DNA of 64,000 nt from Maricurvus nonylphenolicus (GTDB taxonomy: Bacteria > Pseudomonadota > Gammaproteobacteria > Pseudomonadales > Cellvibrionaceae), in contig NZ_AP031499.1 of the NCBI RefSeq assembly GCF_042854845.1, positions 124,001 to 188,000 on the forward strand, read 5' to 3'. Under the pieces are notes generated by a model. That model worked only from the letters and a program-made list of their open reading frames with translations, ran no database searches and was not told where the DNA came from. Both the position numbers and the translations under genes were made by a program. Positions within the stretch are counted from its first letter, which is position 1. Each line of letters begins with the position of its first letter. Below, piece after piece: positions 53,081 through 61,771 of this stretch.

Positions 53081-56000
53081 GGGGTGCTGGGGATTTTCCC
53101 TCGTAAACAGACAAAATCTTCTAGAGCCGCCGCTATTAGCGGGCTTCCAGGAGGTATTACTTTTCCCGAACCGGTAAATATCCCTCGATTGAGCACATAA
53201 GCTCCTCCAGAGCTGGTAGTTTTTCACTCAATTCGAAGGTATAGATACCCTTTAAGTTGATGTTATACCAAGCAACTGGGGATGCCTGTTTGACGATCTG
53301 TACCCGCTTGTTGTCTCCCTGATATTCGAAGCTCGTGAGTAACTGGCTGAGTATGCTGGAGTTAAAGTAGATGATGGCGTTGGTGACCAAGCGGGCGCAC
53401 TCATTCCATAGCTGGATCTCTTCATCAGAACTCCCACGGAACTGATCCCCATTGACGTTGCTGATAGCTCGACGCAGCTGGTGATAGGCCTCCCCCCGGT
53501 TCAGGGCTCGCTGAACGTAGTTCCGCAGACTTACATCATCGATGTAGTTCAGCAGGTAATTTGCTTTTACCAGGCGATTGAACTCGGTCAGCGCCTCCAG
53601 CAAGGGATGGTTTTTCTTGTAACCTGAGAGTTTCCGAACCAACGTGGCTTGTGTGGTCTTTCGTTCTTTGAGCGACACAGCAATGCGCTGGATAGTATCC
53701 CAGTGTTGCATGATACGCTTGGTTTTGATGGCCTTTTTCAGGTGTAGCTGGATTCTCTGATCCTTATCTTCTTTCACATCGAACATCTCATTAATGACTC
53801 GACCAACCTGCGCGTAACGCGGCGCAAAGCTATATCCAAATAGGTCCAGTAGAGCGAAGTTGACATGATTAACCCCATGGGTATCCGTTGAGAGTACGTC
53901 CGGGGTGATCTCCGAGCTGTTATTCATCAACAAGTCAAAGATGTAGTGGGATTCGTGTTCATTCGCGCCGATCACCCGGGCATTGATGGCGGTATGGTTG
54001 GCAATTAAGCTCATGGCCGAGACGCCTTTCTGAGTACCGAAGTACTTCGAAGAGTAGCGCGTTTTGAAGGTCTCTCTCCGTGCCTCGAACTTTTGGCCAT
54101 CGGCACTGGCGTGGATAACATCCTCTTGAATGTTGTAATGCTTGAAAATGGGCAGCTTTGCCGTTGCGTTGTTGATGGTGTCGTTGGCTGCATTCAGGCT
54201 ATCCAGTCGCAGATAGTTTGCCTGAATGGTGCTGAGCTGGTCATAGGTTCGATCGGAGACTTGTGCCATACCGTAGATCCCTTGGTTAGTCGCATTTCCC
54301 ACCAGAATCGCCAACAGGTCATATTCATGGACTCTGCTCTTGGGCTGCGAGCCCAGCACATGTTCAAAACAGTCAATGAACCGGGTGTCGCGATCCACCA
54401 TACGCAAAACGTCGGCAACGCCCGTTGTCGGTATTTGCTGAAAGAAGGGGTTGTTGACCAGGTACTTTTTACTTGCCGTCGGCAACCGCCATAGGCGCTT
54501 ACCCTTGGGATTACGTAGGATAATATTTCGGTTATCGTCTCGTTCTAGATATTCACTGACCTCATACAAACGGATCTCCAGATCCCTGGACATTTGCTCA
54601 ATCAACTTGTTCGGTTCGGCGGACAACTTAGGTAGCTTAGTTTGCTCCAACAACTTGCTCTTATCCCTTCGCCAACGTTCCCGACTCACCAGATCAGCAT
54701 CCAAGCTCCTGTATTTAATGATATTAGGCAAGGTCAGCTGGCCATTCAACCGATCGGGGATCTGCAGATACAGGTACCACTCGTAGCGACCTTGGTTAAA
54801 ATTTCCGTCCTCGTCCTGCAAAAACGATAATTGTTTCTTGGGGGGAAGCCGGCAGTCTATATTTTCCTCTGAGATGATTCTATGTACTGAGAGCTCAAGC
54901 TGGGCTTGACCCAGCGCTGCCGCTAGGCGGATAGTTCCCTCGCTGCCTTCAAAGTGCAGACAAACAAACAGCTGTCGAAGCAACCCTTCCCTCAAGCTAT
55001 CTCTCTGGTCATAATATTGCCACATAGCTTCCTCAACAGAACGCTTTTGTTCATTAAGGAACAGACATACAGATTCCAGTTCTTTAGCCGCAAGCAACTT
55101 CAGAGCCTGCTGCTTTACCGCCCCAAACGGTTGCGCTTGATCGATACGATCATCAATGAACAGATGAAGAACTTCCGCTGCCTTGCTGACGTTTTTAGCG
55201 GCGTTTTGCCAGTCTTGGTAAACCGATTCCTGTGCGTAGGCCTTGGCTTTTTGTTTTATCTGTCGAACATGATGAACAAAACCATCGGCAATGCGCTCCA
55301 ATGCCTGTACCCAGCGGGTTTGCAGATAACACAACAGATAAAGCCGTTGATTGCCAGTAGATTGGCGCTGTAGCTTGGCACCGTAGTAATTCACCCGCTC
55401 AGCAAAGTGTTGCTGATTCTTCGAGGACAGAGATAACGCGCTCAACACCTCATTAACTTCCGGTATCCATGGTTGGATATAGGAATGCACTGCAAGTTCT
55501 TTCTCCAGCTCATTCCTCGTGAAGTTTCTGGCAGATTGACGCAACTGCCGCAGGGTTAATGTGTTATTTCCATTAACAAGTTCAGATAGCATCACTGCCA
55601 AATCCGCAGATATAAGATCCTCAAGTTGACGGGCAAACTGATCGTTTGTGACACTCACAACATCACTGATTAAGTCCTGCAGCACGGTGTACCCAGGGAT
55701 GGCGATTTTTTGTGCTGACAAGTATTCTATAGCCCTATCGAATAGAGCTCTCGGTTGACCCCATGCCCGTGCATGCTCATTAAGATCCTTTGCCAACGCC
55801 GAACTATGATTGTTGTTGAGCCAGCGCTGATGGCCCGTCAATTTGAAGATGCGTTGGTAAATCCGAATACGGGCTTTCTGAGTAAGATTGAAGGGTCGGA
55901 AACCAGGGCCTGGGAGGACTTCGGAGCACACATACTTGAGGTCCTGCTTAATTTGATGATAGCCGGTGCTCAACATGATGGGCTTTACTTTGAAGTAGCC

Positions 56001-56318
56001 CAGCAGTAAAACAAACATGCACCTGTGATCCCGCTTACGGATTCTGTTGCATTCAGCTAATTCGGCGTCATTGAGAGTGAAGAAGAAACGTTGATCATTC
56101 GAACTTAGAATGGGAGGGCCGAACAGCTCGGTACTCTCGGTCTTGGTCAGGATTTTGATACGTTTTTCGGTGGCCATTATCAATGCTCAAAGCCAGCGAT
56201 TTTAGCCAAAATACTCCACAACAATAAGAAAATTGAAAGTAACCCCCTCTGAGAGGCCAGGAATGGCGGAGGCTCCAGAGGCTTTTGTCCGTTTACGAGG
56301 GAAAAACCCTAGTACCCC
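53081..56318 (-). mobile_element. Tn3-family element, unit 3
   Basis: Third 3238-bp unit, ending with the right inverted end whose last bases AGTACCCC are followed by AAATT, the outer target duplication, and then the rest of the methyltransferase gene. Confidence 0.93.
53157..56183 (-). CDS. tnpA: Tn3-family transposase, unit 3
   Basis: Same 1008-residue transposase as in units 1 and 2. It is the copy nearest the promoter-proximal right outer end. Between its ATG and the unit's right end are about 135 bp that contain the inverted repeat and presumably the promoter. Full length and conserved catalytic residues suggest it is functional. Confidence 0.95.
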   Translation of the reverse strand: MIMATEKRIKILTKTESTELFGPPILSSNDQRFFFTLNDAELAECNRIRKRDHRCMFVLLLGYFKVKPIMLSTGYHQIKQDLKYVCSEVLPGPGFRPFNLTQKARIRIYQRIFKLTGHQRWLNNNHSSALAKDLNEHARAWGQPRALFDRAIEYLSAQKIAIPGYTVLQDLISDVVSVTNDQFARQLEDLISADLAVMLSELVNGNNTLTLRQLRQSARNFTRNELEKELAVHSYIQPWIPEVNEVLSALSLSSKNQQHFAERVNYYGAKLQRQSTGNQRLYLLCYLQTRWVQALERIADGFVHHVRQIKQKAKAYAQESVYQDWQNAAKNVSKAAEVLHLFIDDRIDQAQPFGAVKQQALKLLAAKELESVCLFLNEQKRSVEEAMWQYYDQRDSLREGLLRQLFVCLHFEGSEGTIRLAAALGQAQLELSVHRIISEENIDCRLPPKKQLSFLQDEDGNFNQGRYEWYLYLQIPDRLNGQLTLPNIIKYRSLDADLVSRERWRRDKSKLLEQTKLPKLSAEPNKLIEQMSRDLEIRLYEVSEYLERDDNRNIILRNPKGKRLWRLPTASKKYLVNNPFFQQIPTTGVADVLRMVDRDTRFIDCFEHVLGSQPKSRVHEYDLLAILVGNATNQGIYGMAQVSDRTYDQLSTIQANYLRLDSLNAANDTINNATAKLPIFKHYNIQEDVIHASADGQKFEARRETFKTRYSSKYFGTQKGVSAMSLIANHTAINARVIGANEHESHYIFDLLMNNSSEITPDVLSTDTHGVNHVNFALLDLFGYSFAPRYAQVGRVINEMFDVKEDKDQRIQLHLKKAIKTKRIMQHWDTIQRIAVSLKERKTTQATLVRKLSGYKKNHPLLEALTEFNRLVKANYLLNYIDDVSLRNYVQRALNRGEAYHQLRRAISNVNGDQFRGSSDEEIQLWNECARLVTNAIIYFNSSILSQLLTSFEYQGDNKRVQIVKQASPVAWYNINLKGIYTFELSEKLPALEELMCSIEGYLPVREK

Positions 56319-56323
56319 AAATT
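56319..56323 (+). repeat. 5-bp target duplication, right copy (AAATT)
   Basis: AAATT follows the right end of the third Tn3-family unit and matches 46586-46590, confirming the outer borders of the array. Confidence 0.9.
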
Positions 56324-56743
56324 GCCCAAGCCAAAGCAGACAGCGCCAACCTAAAAATAGAGTTTGATCAAGGTTTGGCAACTCAGTTGCCTTATGCTGA
56401 TTCAAGCTATGACCGGGTATTTTCCACTCTGTTTTTTCACCATCTAGGCAACAACGATAAATCCCGTACGTTTGCTGAAATTTTCCGTGTACTCAAATCT
56501 GGCGGGCAGCTACATGTAGCGGATTGGGGGAGGCCGACTAATTTCCTCATGCGGCTACTATTTTACGCGATCCAATGGCTGGATGGATTTACCAATACAA
56601 AGGACAATGTAGAGGGACAAATACCGCATTTGATTCAATATGCTGGTTTTAGCGATATTCGAATTTGTAAGCAGTTTAGTACCGTGTTTGGCACATTAAC
56701 GATTTATAGTGGGTCTAAAATGGGCAATCACATTTCATCATAA
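56324..56743 (+). pseudogene. SAM-dependent methyltransferase, 3' part
   Basis: Continues the frame broken at 46590. It contains motif IV/post-I blocks typical of UbiE-like methyltransferases: SYDRVFSTLFFHHLGNNDK, then EIFRVLKSGGQLHVADWGRP. The gene ends at 56743 and overlaps the 3' end of the convergent merR by 16 nt. Joined with 46330-46590 it gives an intact product, so the disruption seems recent. Confidence 0.85.
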
Positions 56744-57153
56744 AGAGCATCGATAATTGGGCATTGCTCCAACGAGTAGCTTTCGCCTTTACATCTATTA
56801 GCCATCTCCAATAGTGCCTTATGCAGACGCTGGAGGTCGTCAATTTTTCGTTGCACCTCTTCAGATTGCGCCAGGGTCAGGGCTTTAACTTCGCCACAGG
56901 TGTGATTTGGTTCATCGACGAACCGCAACAAGTCACGAACCTGCGACACACTAAAGCCCAAATCACGGCTGCGACGTATAAAAATCAATCGCTTCAACTC
57001 GGGCTGGTTATATATCCGATGTCCGCCTTCCGTGCGTTGTGGAGTTGGCATCAGGCCGATCTTTTCGTAGTAGCGAACTGTCTCGACCTTGCATTGGCTC
57101 GCGCGGGCGAGATCTCCAACACTAAACGCTGTCTTAGCTGAATGTTCTTGCAT
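56728..57153 (-). CDS. merR: MerR-family mercury-type regulator
   Basis: 141 residues from ATG 57153; a GTG at 57162 would overlap the promoter. The winged helix reads SVGDLARASQCKVETVRYYE and the three mercury-site cysteines are conserved: HTCGEV, NRCKGE and EQCPII, the C-C-C pattern of MerR from Tn501. It should repress and, with Hg(II), activate the divergent operon. The dyad promoter lies directly upstream. Confidence 0.88.
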   Translation of the reverse strand: MQEHSAKTAFSVGDLARASQCKVETVRYYEKIGLMPTPQRTEGGHRIYNQPELKRLIFIRRSRDLGFSVSQVRDLLRFVDEPNHTCGEVKALTLAQSEEVQRKIDDLQRLHKALLEMANRCKGESYSLEQCPIIDALYDEM

Positions 57154-57162
57154 ATAAATCAC

Positions 57163-57193
57163 TTGAACCTGTAGTTACTACAGGTTTTATACT
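57163..57193 (+). promoter_or_regulatory. MerR-type promoter/operator of the mer-like operon
   Basis: TTGAAC (57163-57168) and TATACT (57188-57193) are 19 bp apart, and AACCTGTAGT/ACTACAGGTT forms a perfect dyad around a central T between and across them. The spacing and symmetry are those of MerR-controlled promoters. It reads toward 57228-58854. Confidence 0.88.
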
Positions 57194-57227
57194 AGCACTA
57201 CTGGCTCAAAATGATAGAGGTATGCCG

Positions 57228-57455
57228 ATGACAGTCCTGCTTGAATCTGAGCTGATCTGCCCCGAATGTGGCCACAAAACTGTAGAGATCATGCCGGAAG
57301 ACGCCTGCATGTATTTCTTTCAATGTCCCCAGTGCTCTGTGGTGTTGAAGCCTGTGGCAGGCGACTGCTGCGTATTTTGTTCTTATGGCAGTGTTCCTTG
57401 TCCACCGGTCCAGCAGGCTATTAAATCCGGTATGAAAACGGGGTGTTGTCGATGA
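57228..57455 (+). CDS. GDCCVxC domain protein of the mer-like operon
   Basis: The ATG at 57228 with AGAGG 6 nt upstream is preferred over ATG 57222. The 75-residue protein has a zinc-ribbon-like CPECGHKTVE and CPQCSVVLKP pair, then the family signature GDCCVFCSYGSVPCPPVQ. This family is annotated as GDCCVxC (seleno)protein and commonly accompanies merT/merP genes; in some species the last Cys is selenocysteine, here it is Cys. It probably binds Hg(II) in the cytoplasm. It overlaps the merT-like gene by ATGA. Confidence 0.82.
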   Translation: MTVLLESELICPECGHKTVEIMPEDACMYFFQCPQCSVVLKPVAGDCCVFCSYGSVPCPPVQQAIKSGMKTGCCR

Positions 57456-57850
57456 AGAGAGAATCAATGGAGGGCTCCCAAAAAGCGTTGGGCTGGTTGG
57501 CTCTCTTTGCTTCCACCGGCACCTTGCTTTGCTGTGCACTACCTATCTTATTGGTCAGTATTGGTATGGGGGCAGTCGTGGCGTCCTTAACCAGCCAATT
57601 ACCCGTGTTGGTCGCGTTGGCGTCCTATGAGTCATGGATGTTTGGTGGTTCAGCCCTGATTTTAGGAATTGCTGCATGGGTACTCTGGAAAAGCCCTGTT
57701 AGTTGCCCTGCTGATCCAATTTTGGCTGACCGTTGCAAGCGAGCACAGACCTTGAACCGACGCATTTTTTTTCTGGCCTTGGCGGTATGGTCGGTAGGAT
57801 TTACCGCTGCCTTTTTGTTATTACCCCTCAGGAATCTGTTGGGCGTTTAG
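57452..57850 (+). CDS. merT: MerT-like mercuric ion transporter
   Basis: 132 residues, three or four membrane helices. The vicinal cysteines C27-C28 in helix 1 (GTLLCCALPILLVSIG) and the loop cysteines C85 and C95 (SPVSCPADPILADRCKRA) fit the MerT plan: Hg(II) is taken from MerP and passed to the inner pair. It starts by overlap with the GDCCVxC gene stop. A MerA to reduce the metal is not seen in this window. Confidence 0.8.
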   Translation: MKRESMEGSQKALGWLALFASTGTLLCCALPILLVSIGMGAVVASLTSQLPVLVALASYESWMFGGSALILGIAAWVLWKSPVSCPADPILADRCKRAQTLNRRIFFLALAVWSVGFTAAFLLLPLRNLLGV

Positions 57851-57860
57851 GGAGGTTAAG

Positions 57861-58142
57861 ATGAAAATTATGACCTTGTTGACACTATTAATAGGTATTG
57901 CATTTCCCGTCACAGTGTTTTCTGAGACTTTGGAAATTGATATCAACGGTATGACGTGTGCGTTCTGTGTTGATAGCTTGCAACGTAAATTGGGTAAGTT
58001 ACCTGAAATTGCCCAGGTAGATGTTAGCTTAAAAAACAAAAAGGTTAGGATCGATACCGGTGATGAAAAAGCTGATATTGATGCAATCAAACAGGCAATC
58101 ATTGATTCCGGATTTACACCGGTCAAGGTCCATGTCAAATAA
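57861..58142 (+). CDS. merP: MerP-like periplasmic metal-binding protein
   Basis: 93 residues: signal peptide (TLLTLLIGIAFPVTVFSET) and one heavy-metal-associated domain with GMTCAFC (C33 and C36), followed by VSLKNKKVRIDTGDE and SGFTPVKV, normal for MerP. It binds Hg(II) or another soft metal and delivers it to the MerT-like protein. GGGAGG stands before the ATG, and the 3' end overlaps the next gene by 11 nt. Confidence 0.85.
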   Translation: MKIMTLLTLLIGIAFPVTVFSETLEIDINGMTCAFCVDSLQRKLGKLPEIAQVDVSLKNKKVRIDTGDEKADIDAIKQAIIDSGFTPVKVHVK

Positions 58143-58854
58143 ATGGGTGACACTGCTGTGGATTGGTTTGCTTGAGCTGTGTTTCCAGTCGAACGCGTTG
58201 GGTATGGGGTTGCGCTCATTCGTGGCTCTACCGGTAGAGAAGGGTGGTACTGTCTTGCGCGGTATTGTTAGTCACGACAATGAAACCAATATTAACCAGT
58301 TAACAGCCAACCTAGCCTATGGTATTGATCATAAAAAGACGCTGTTATTCGGTGTTCCTTATCGACTGTCATCCGGTGATGCTAAACAGCTCGGGGATTT
58401 TAGCCTGTTATACCGGCAGATTATTTCTCAGGTGGATGATCCTAAAGGCACGCGTCGTATGGGGCTGTTGGGTGGTGCAGTGATTCCAACGGATAGCTCT
58501 CGGGACGGGGCTTTTCAAGCTGGTGCGGTAGGTACCTGGTTTCGGGATAATAATGAATGGGATATTGATGCTCTATATCAGGTCGGTACTGGAGATCGAC
58601 GGGATTCTGCACGCTATGATCTATCCTGGCAGCATCGATTGATTCCAGCGGTGTACCCAGAGTGGGGGATTCTGTCAGAAGTGTATGGAGTCGTTGAGCT
58701 GGGTGGCCGTTGGCAAAAGGGTGCTTCCGTTGTCCATCAATTCACCTTGGGCCTGCAGTGGACACAAGGACGCTGGGTGCTAGAGGGTGGTGTTGTACAG
58801 GATTTGAATGGTCCGGACGCTACTGGTTTCTTATTTAGCGTACGGTTTCATTGA
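58132..58854 (+). CDS. Predicted outer-membrane beta-barrel protein, 240 aa
   Basis: The start at ATG 58132 overlaps merP by 11 nt with AAGG upstream; a longer frame from 58060 would lie within merP. A signal peptide (WVTLLWIGLLELCFQSNA) is followed by alternating polar/aromatic strands (TANLAYGIDHKKTLLFGVPY and a final FLFSVRFH ending in an aromatic-His), as in a small outer-membrane barrel. It probably lets mercury or metal complexes enter the periplasm for MerP. No member of this family is known to me by name. Confidence 0.6.
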   Translation: MSNKWVTLLWIGLLELCFQSNALGMGLRSFVALPVEKGGTVLRGIVSHDNETNINQLTANLAYGIDHKKTLLFGVPYRLSSGDAKQLGDFSLLYRQIISQVDDPKGTRRMGLLGGAVIPTDSSRDGAFQAGAVGTWFRDNNEWDIDALYQVGTGDRRDSARYDLSWQHRLIPAVYPEWGILSEVYGVVELGGRWQKGASVVHQFTLGLQWTQGRWVLEGGVVQDLNGPDATGFLFSVRFH

Positions 58855-59037
58855 AATAGATCGTTTCCTCGAATGCAAATCCTTGCATTTGGCCCTACTT
58901 CATATCGTTAGATGAGGTTATATAACATTACCTGACGATTATCGGAGTTACTCCAGTTTGCATCCCCAGTGCATCCCATAGCGCTAGCTTAAGTGGATTG
59001 CTGGAAATATTCCGTTGCGTTTAGTTAGAGGGAAAGA
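58855..59037. other. Region between the mer-like operon and the att site
   Basis: AATGCAA/TTGCATT (58873-58890) is a 7-bp dyad that could end the mer transcript but lacks a T-tract. CAGTTTGCATCCCC (58954-58967) and AGTGCATCCC (58968-58977) resemble CAGTTGCATCCC at 59263-59274 on the other side of the tRNA fragment, as integrase arm sites would. No gene is seen. Confidence 0.5.
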
Positions 59038-59092
59038 TGGTACCAGAGGCCGGACTTGAACCGGCACGCTATCGCTAGCATCGGATTTTGAA
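59038..59092 (-). tRNA. 3' part of tRNA-Leu(CAA): chromosomal attachment site
   Basis: On the minus strand the segment reads from the anticodon loop (TTCAAAA, anticodon CAA) through the variable arm (a stem GCTA-GCGA-TAGC), the T arm GCCGG-TTCAAGT-CCGGC and the acceptor 3' strand, ending in CCA. The 5' half of the tRNA (acceptor 5' strand, D arm) is absent: upstream on that strand is unrelated AT-rich DNA. This is the normal look of an att site where an integrative element entered the 3' end of a tRNA gene. It is 219 nt from an integrase gene. Confidence 0.85.
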
Positions 59093-59262
59093 TAATTCAA
59101 ATAAGCTTGTTTCCTAGCGTCACCCGATGTTTAGGCAAGTTACCTATCGTTTCTTCAGGTTGTTGTAACATACTGAAAAACAAGGATATTCTATATCTAG
59201 GCATCTTTTCGACGTTACTCGAAAGATGCCTGGGATTCTAAAAGTTTCGCCCGTTTGTCTCC

Positions 59263-59274
59263 CAGTTGCATCCC
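59263..59274 (+). repeat. Probable integrase arm site, right side
   Basis: CAGTTGCATCCC matches CAGTTTGCATCCC at 58954-58966, apart from one T, in the same orientation on the opposite side of the tRNA fragment. A third weaker copy is AGTGCATCCC at 58968-58977. Short direct repeats on both sides of a core are typical arm-type sites of tyrosine recombinases. Confidence 0.45.
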
Positions 59275-59310
59275 TAATTTTAGCCATAGAACCATATGCA
59301 GGGAGATCCT

Positions 59311-60672
59311 ATGGGAGCAATATCTGACAACCGAATTAAGTTTACCAAGCCAAATTTAAGAGCTATTGAGAAGCGAATCAACCAGGGGGACTTCAGTAAA
59401 GAACTGTATATTTACGATGCAGACAGCCATCTTGCAGTTCGCGCAAAGCCGCACCAGTCCTACGCTGAGAGCGTTTTCTGCTTGTATGCACGTATCCGTC
59501 CACGCGGTGCGGCTAAGAGCAAAATGTATAAGCGCCAGATCATGAAAGTTGGGGATGCACGTAATGCCGAAATCAGTCTTGCACATCTTCGGAAACGCGC
59601 AGACAGCCTGTTTTTGGAAATTCAGGAAGGACGAGACCCTAAGCAGCTAGCGTTAGAAGAACTGGCTAAGCAAGAGGCTGAAAAGGAACTTGTCGGAGCC
59701 AAACGCTCGCTTCGGGATATGATCTATGGTTCTCCGATGGAGAGTGGCGAGGAGCGCATGCGTGATGGGTTCATAGCAGAGAGAAGACTTAGTAAGCGTT
59801 ACCAGAAGGAAATTAGAGACAAGTCCAAGAGTCTGCTTTTTGACCTGCTTGATGAGCCCTTGTACAGCTTGACTCCTGAATTGGTTAAAACTGTATACCT
59901 GAATTTGGTGCCCAAAGGCCAGACTCAGCTTAACAATGCAATGCGCATACTTCGCTCTATATGGAACTGGGCTCAGTCTAAATATGATGATTCTGGGCTA
60001 TTTGTTAGAAATCCAGTAAGCCGAGCAATGAAGCAGCTCGGTATCAATATCAATCGAACTAATAGACGGTCTGTTCGGTTAGATGAGTCCGAATTTGGAG
60101 CATACCTTAGATCAGTCCTGAATCTCAGGCACCACGATCATACATCTGCACTTCGTAATGGCCGAGACGCCTTGCTGTTCATGCTTTTCTCTGGTGTAAG
60201 ATTGATGGGTACTATGACGCTCCGCATGGCCGATATTGACCTAGAGCGTTCGCAATTCACCATCATTAAAAAAGGTGGTGAGGAAGCTACATTACCCCTA
60301 AATACTGTGACAGAAGCTATTGTCAGAAACCGGCAAAATCATCTGCCTACGGATGTTGAATATCTATTTCCGGGTGTTAGCTGCCGAGGGCATTACTGGG
60401 ATACCAAGGCAGTCCGCAAGATCGTGCAGGAAGAAACTGGGATTGCAGTAACTAATCATGACCTCAGACGTACCTATAAGACTATTGGGGCTGAGCTAGC
60501 AATCAACCACATACTTATTGACGAGTTATGCTGCCACGCACGGGAGGGAGTGAACGCACACTATATTCACCCATCTATGAGCGCACTACGGGATGCAAGC
60601 CAGCGAATCGCAGATTATATTATGGAATCCTCTGGATTTAATTTAATCGATGAATTATTACAACAATGGTAA
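59311..60672 (+). CDS. int: Tyrosine integrase
   Basis: The ATG at 59311 follows GGGAG; an in-frame ATG at 59296 is upstream of that site. 453 residues with an N-terminal arm-binding part, a core-binding helical segment (about 170-245) and the catalytic domain: R297 in SGVRLMGTMTLRMADID, H383-x-x-R386 in NHDLRRTYKTIG, H409 and the nucleophile Y418 in AHYIHPS. It recombines the tRNA-Leu 3' end with an element's att site. The adjacent tRNA fragment is a good match for its target. It reads away from the tRNA fragment. Confidence 0.9.
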   Translation: MGAISDNRIKFTKPNLRAIEKRINQGDFSKELYIYDADSHLAVRAKPHQSYAESVFCLYARIRPRGAAKSKMYKRQIMKVGDARNAEISLAHLRKRADSLFLEIQEGRDPKQLALEELAKQEAEKELVGAKRSLRDMIYGSPMESGEERMRDGFIAERRLSKRYQKEIRDKSKSLLFDLLDEPLYSLTPELVKTVYLNLVPKGQTQLNNAMRILRSIWNWAQSKYDDSGLFVRNPVSRAMKQLGININRTNRRSVRLDESEFGAYLRSVLNLRHHDHTSALRNGRDALLFMLFSGVRLMGTMTLRMADIDLERSQFTIIKKGGEEATLPLNTVTEAIVRNRQNHLPTDVEYLFPGVSCRGHYWDTKAVRKIVQEETGIAVTNHDLRRTYKTIGAELAINHILIDELCCHAREGVNAHYIHPSMSALRDASQRIADYIMESSGFNLIDELLQQW

Positions 60673-60771
60673 TTAGACGATGGAAGTGTACTCTGAGCCT
60701 TTCGTCATATGTATAGCGGCGATGCGTAGGTGCAAGTCGCTGCCATTAACGGTTTTATCCAAGGAGGCATT

Positions 60772-61395
60772 GTGTTTTGTACGAAGTGTGGTGTTGAGGT
60801 ATCGCACACAGATAATTTTTGTCGGAGCTGTGGTTTTTCATTATCAGCTAGTAACTCGGCTGACGGGGATGGCAGTGTAAATATTGCAGGTAGCAATAAC
60901 ATTTCAAATAGCCATCTTCATGTCGGTGATATCTACCAGTCAGCTTCTGCCGAAGATCGTGCCTACATAGACAGGTCGTATGTTAAGCCAATCAATATAG
61001 CCGGTAGTCCCGTAAGAACATCTTGGCTAATCGTGTCTGGTATTGTTGGTTTTTTGGGTAGTTGGGCTTCACTGTATAGCGTGTTCGGCAGCTCGTGGAG
61101 TTACTTATTTATGATCTTCATAACTTTAAGCACATTCCTCCTCATGAATGGTGTTAACTTATGGAGGTCAAGATTTTCAAGGCTTATATGGTTCAACCTT
61201 GAGTCAAATACGCAGGATGAGGTGTTTCTGACGAAGGTTTCTGGTTACTGTCCCAAATGTGATGGAACACTGAAGCTTGTTGACTTAAAAGTATCTCAAA
61301 ATAGAAGCAAAACATTTGTTCGCTGCTCTAGAAATAGTGACCATATTTGGAACTTTGATCGTAAGCGGTCAACGCCCCACGTAGTTTACGCCTAG
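60772..61395 (+). pseudogene. Zinc-ribbon membrane protein, 3' end altered by IS66
   Basis: The start at GTG 60772 is decided by AAGGAGG at 60761-60767. The protein begins MFCTKCGVEVSHTDNFCRSC, a zinc ribbon, then two hydrophobic helices (SWLIVSGIVGFLGSW and FMIFITLSTFLLMNGV) and a second ribbon with CPKCDGTLKLVDL. The frame runs 11 codons into the IS66 element at 61361. Without the insertion and one target copy, it would end NFDPTVLD at 63741. The change affects only the tail, so a nearly complete product may still be made. Confidence 0.72.
61353..61360 (+). repeat. 8-bp target duplication, left copy (CTTTGATC)
   Basis: CTTTGATC precedes the left end of the IS66-family element and matches 63717-63724 exactly; IS66 elements make 8-bp duplications. 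Confidence 0.9.
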
Positions 61396-61441
61396 CGTTT
61401 ATCTCTTAGGCTATCGGCTCCCGAACGTCTAAGGAGCCAAC

Positions 61442-61771
61442 ATGAACTCTTCTCACGAACTCACCCCAAAACAACGCTACTGGCACGAACACCTGCTACA
61501 AGCCAAGGACTTCGAAGGTAGCCTCGCGCGATATGCAAAACATCACGACCTTGATGTGAAAGCGCTTTATCACTACCAAACCATTCTACGCCAGAAAGGC
61601 GTGATCGAATCAGTGTCGAAATTCACACGCGTGACACAATCGATGACGATTGAATCGATGCCAAGCAGTTCCCGATACTATCGCCTCGCGTTTGCCAACG
61701 GTCATCACCTTGAGCTTCCTGTCGAATCAGTAGAGCTACCTGCTCTAATCGATAGGGTTAGCACTTTATGA
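61442..61771 (+). CDS. tnpA: IS66 accessory protein TnpA
   Basis: 109 residues with the helix-turn-helix-like part typical of IS66 Orf1 (KQRYWHEHLLQAKDFEGSLA) and the C-terminal YYRLAFANGHHLELPVESVE. It is needed with TnpB for transposition. AAGGAG stands before the ATG and the end overlaps tnpB by ATGA. Confidence 0.9.
   Translation: MNSSHELTPKQRYWHEHLLQAKDFEGSLARYAKHHDLDVKALYHYQTILRQKGVIESVSKFTRVTQSMTIESMPSSSRYYRLAFANGHHLELPVESVELPALIDRVSTL

Noticed and set aside
46591..56318. Resolvase gene or passenger genes within the Tn3-family units
   Set aside because: The transposase fills nearly all of each unit; the remaining 76 and 135 bp hold only the ends.
59038..59092. Complete tRNA-Leu gene
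   Set aside because: The acceptor 5' strand and D arm are missing, so it is an att fragment.
60680..60880. Alternative frame over the start of the zinc-ribbon protein
   Set aside because: The AAGGAGG site at 60761 and the paired cysteines support the GTG at 60772 instead.
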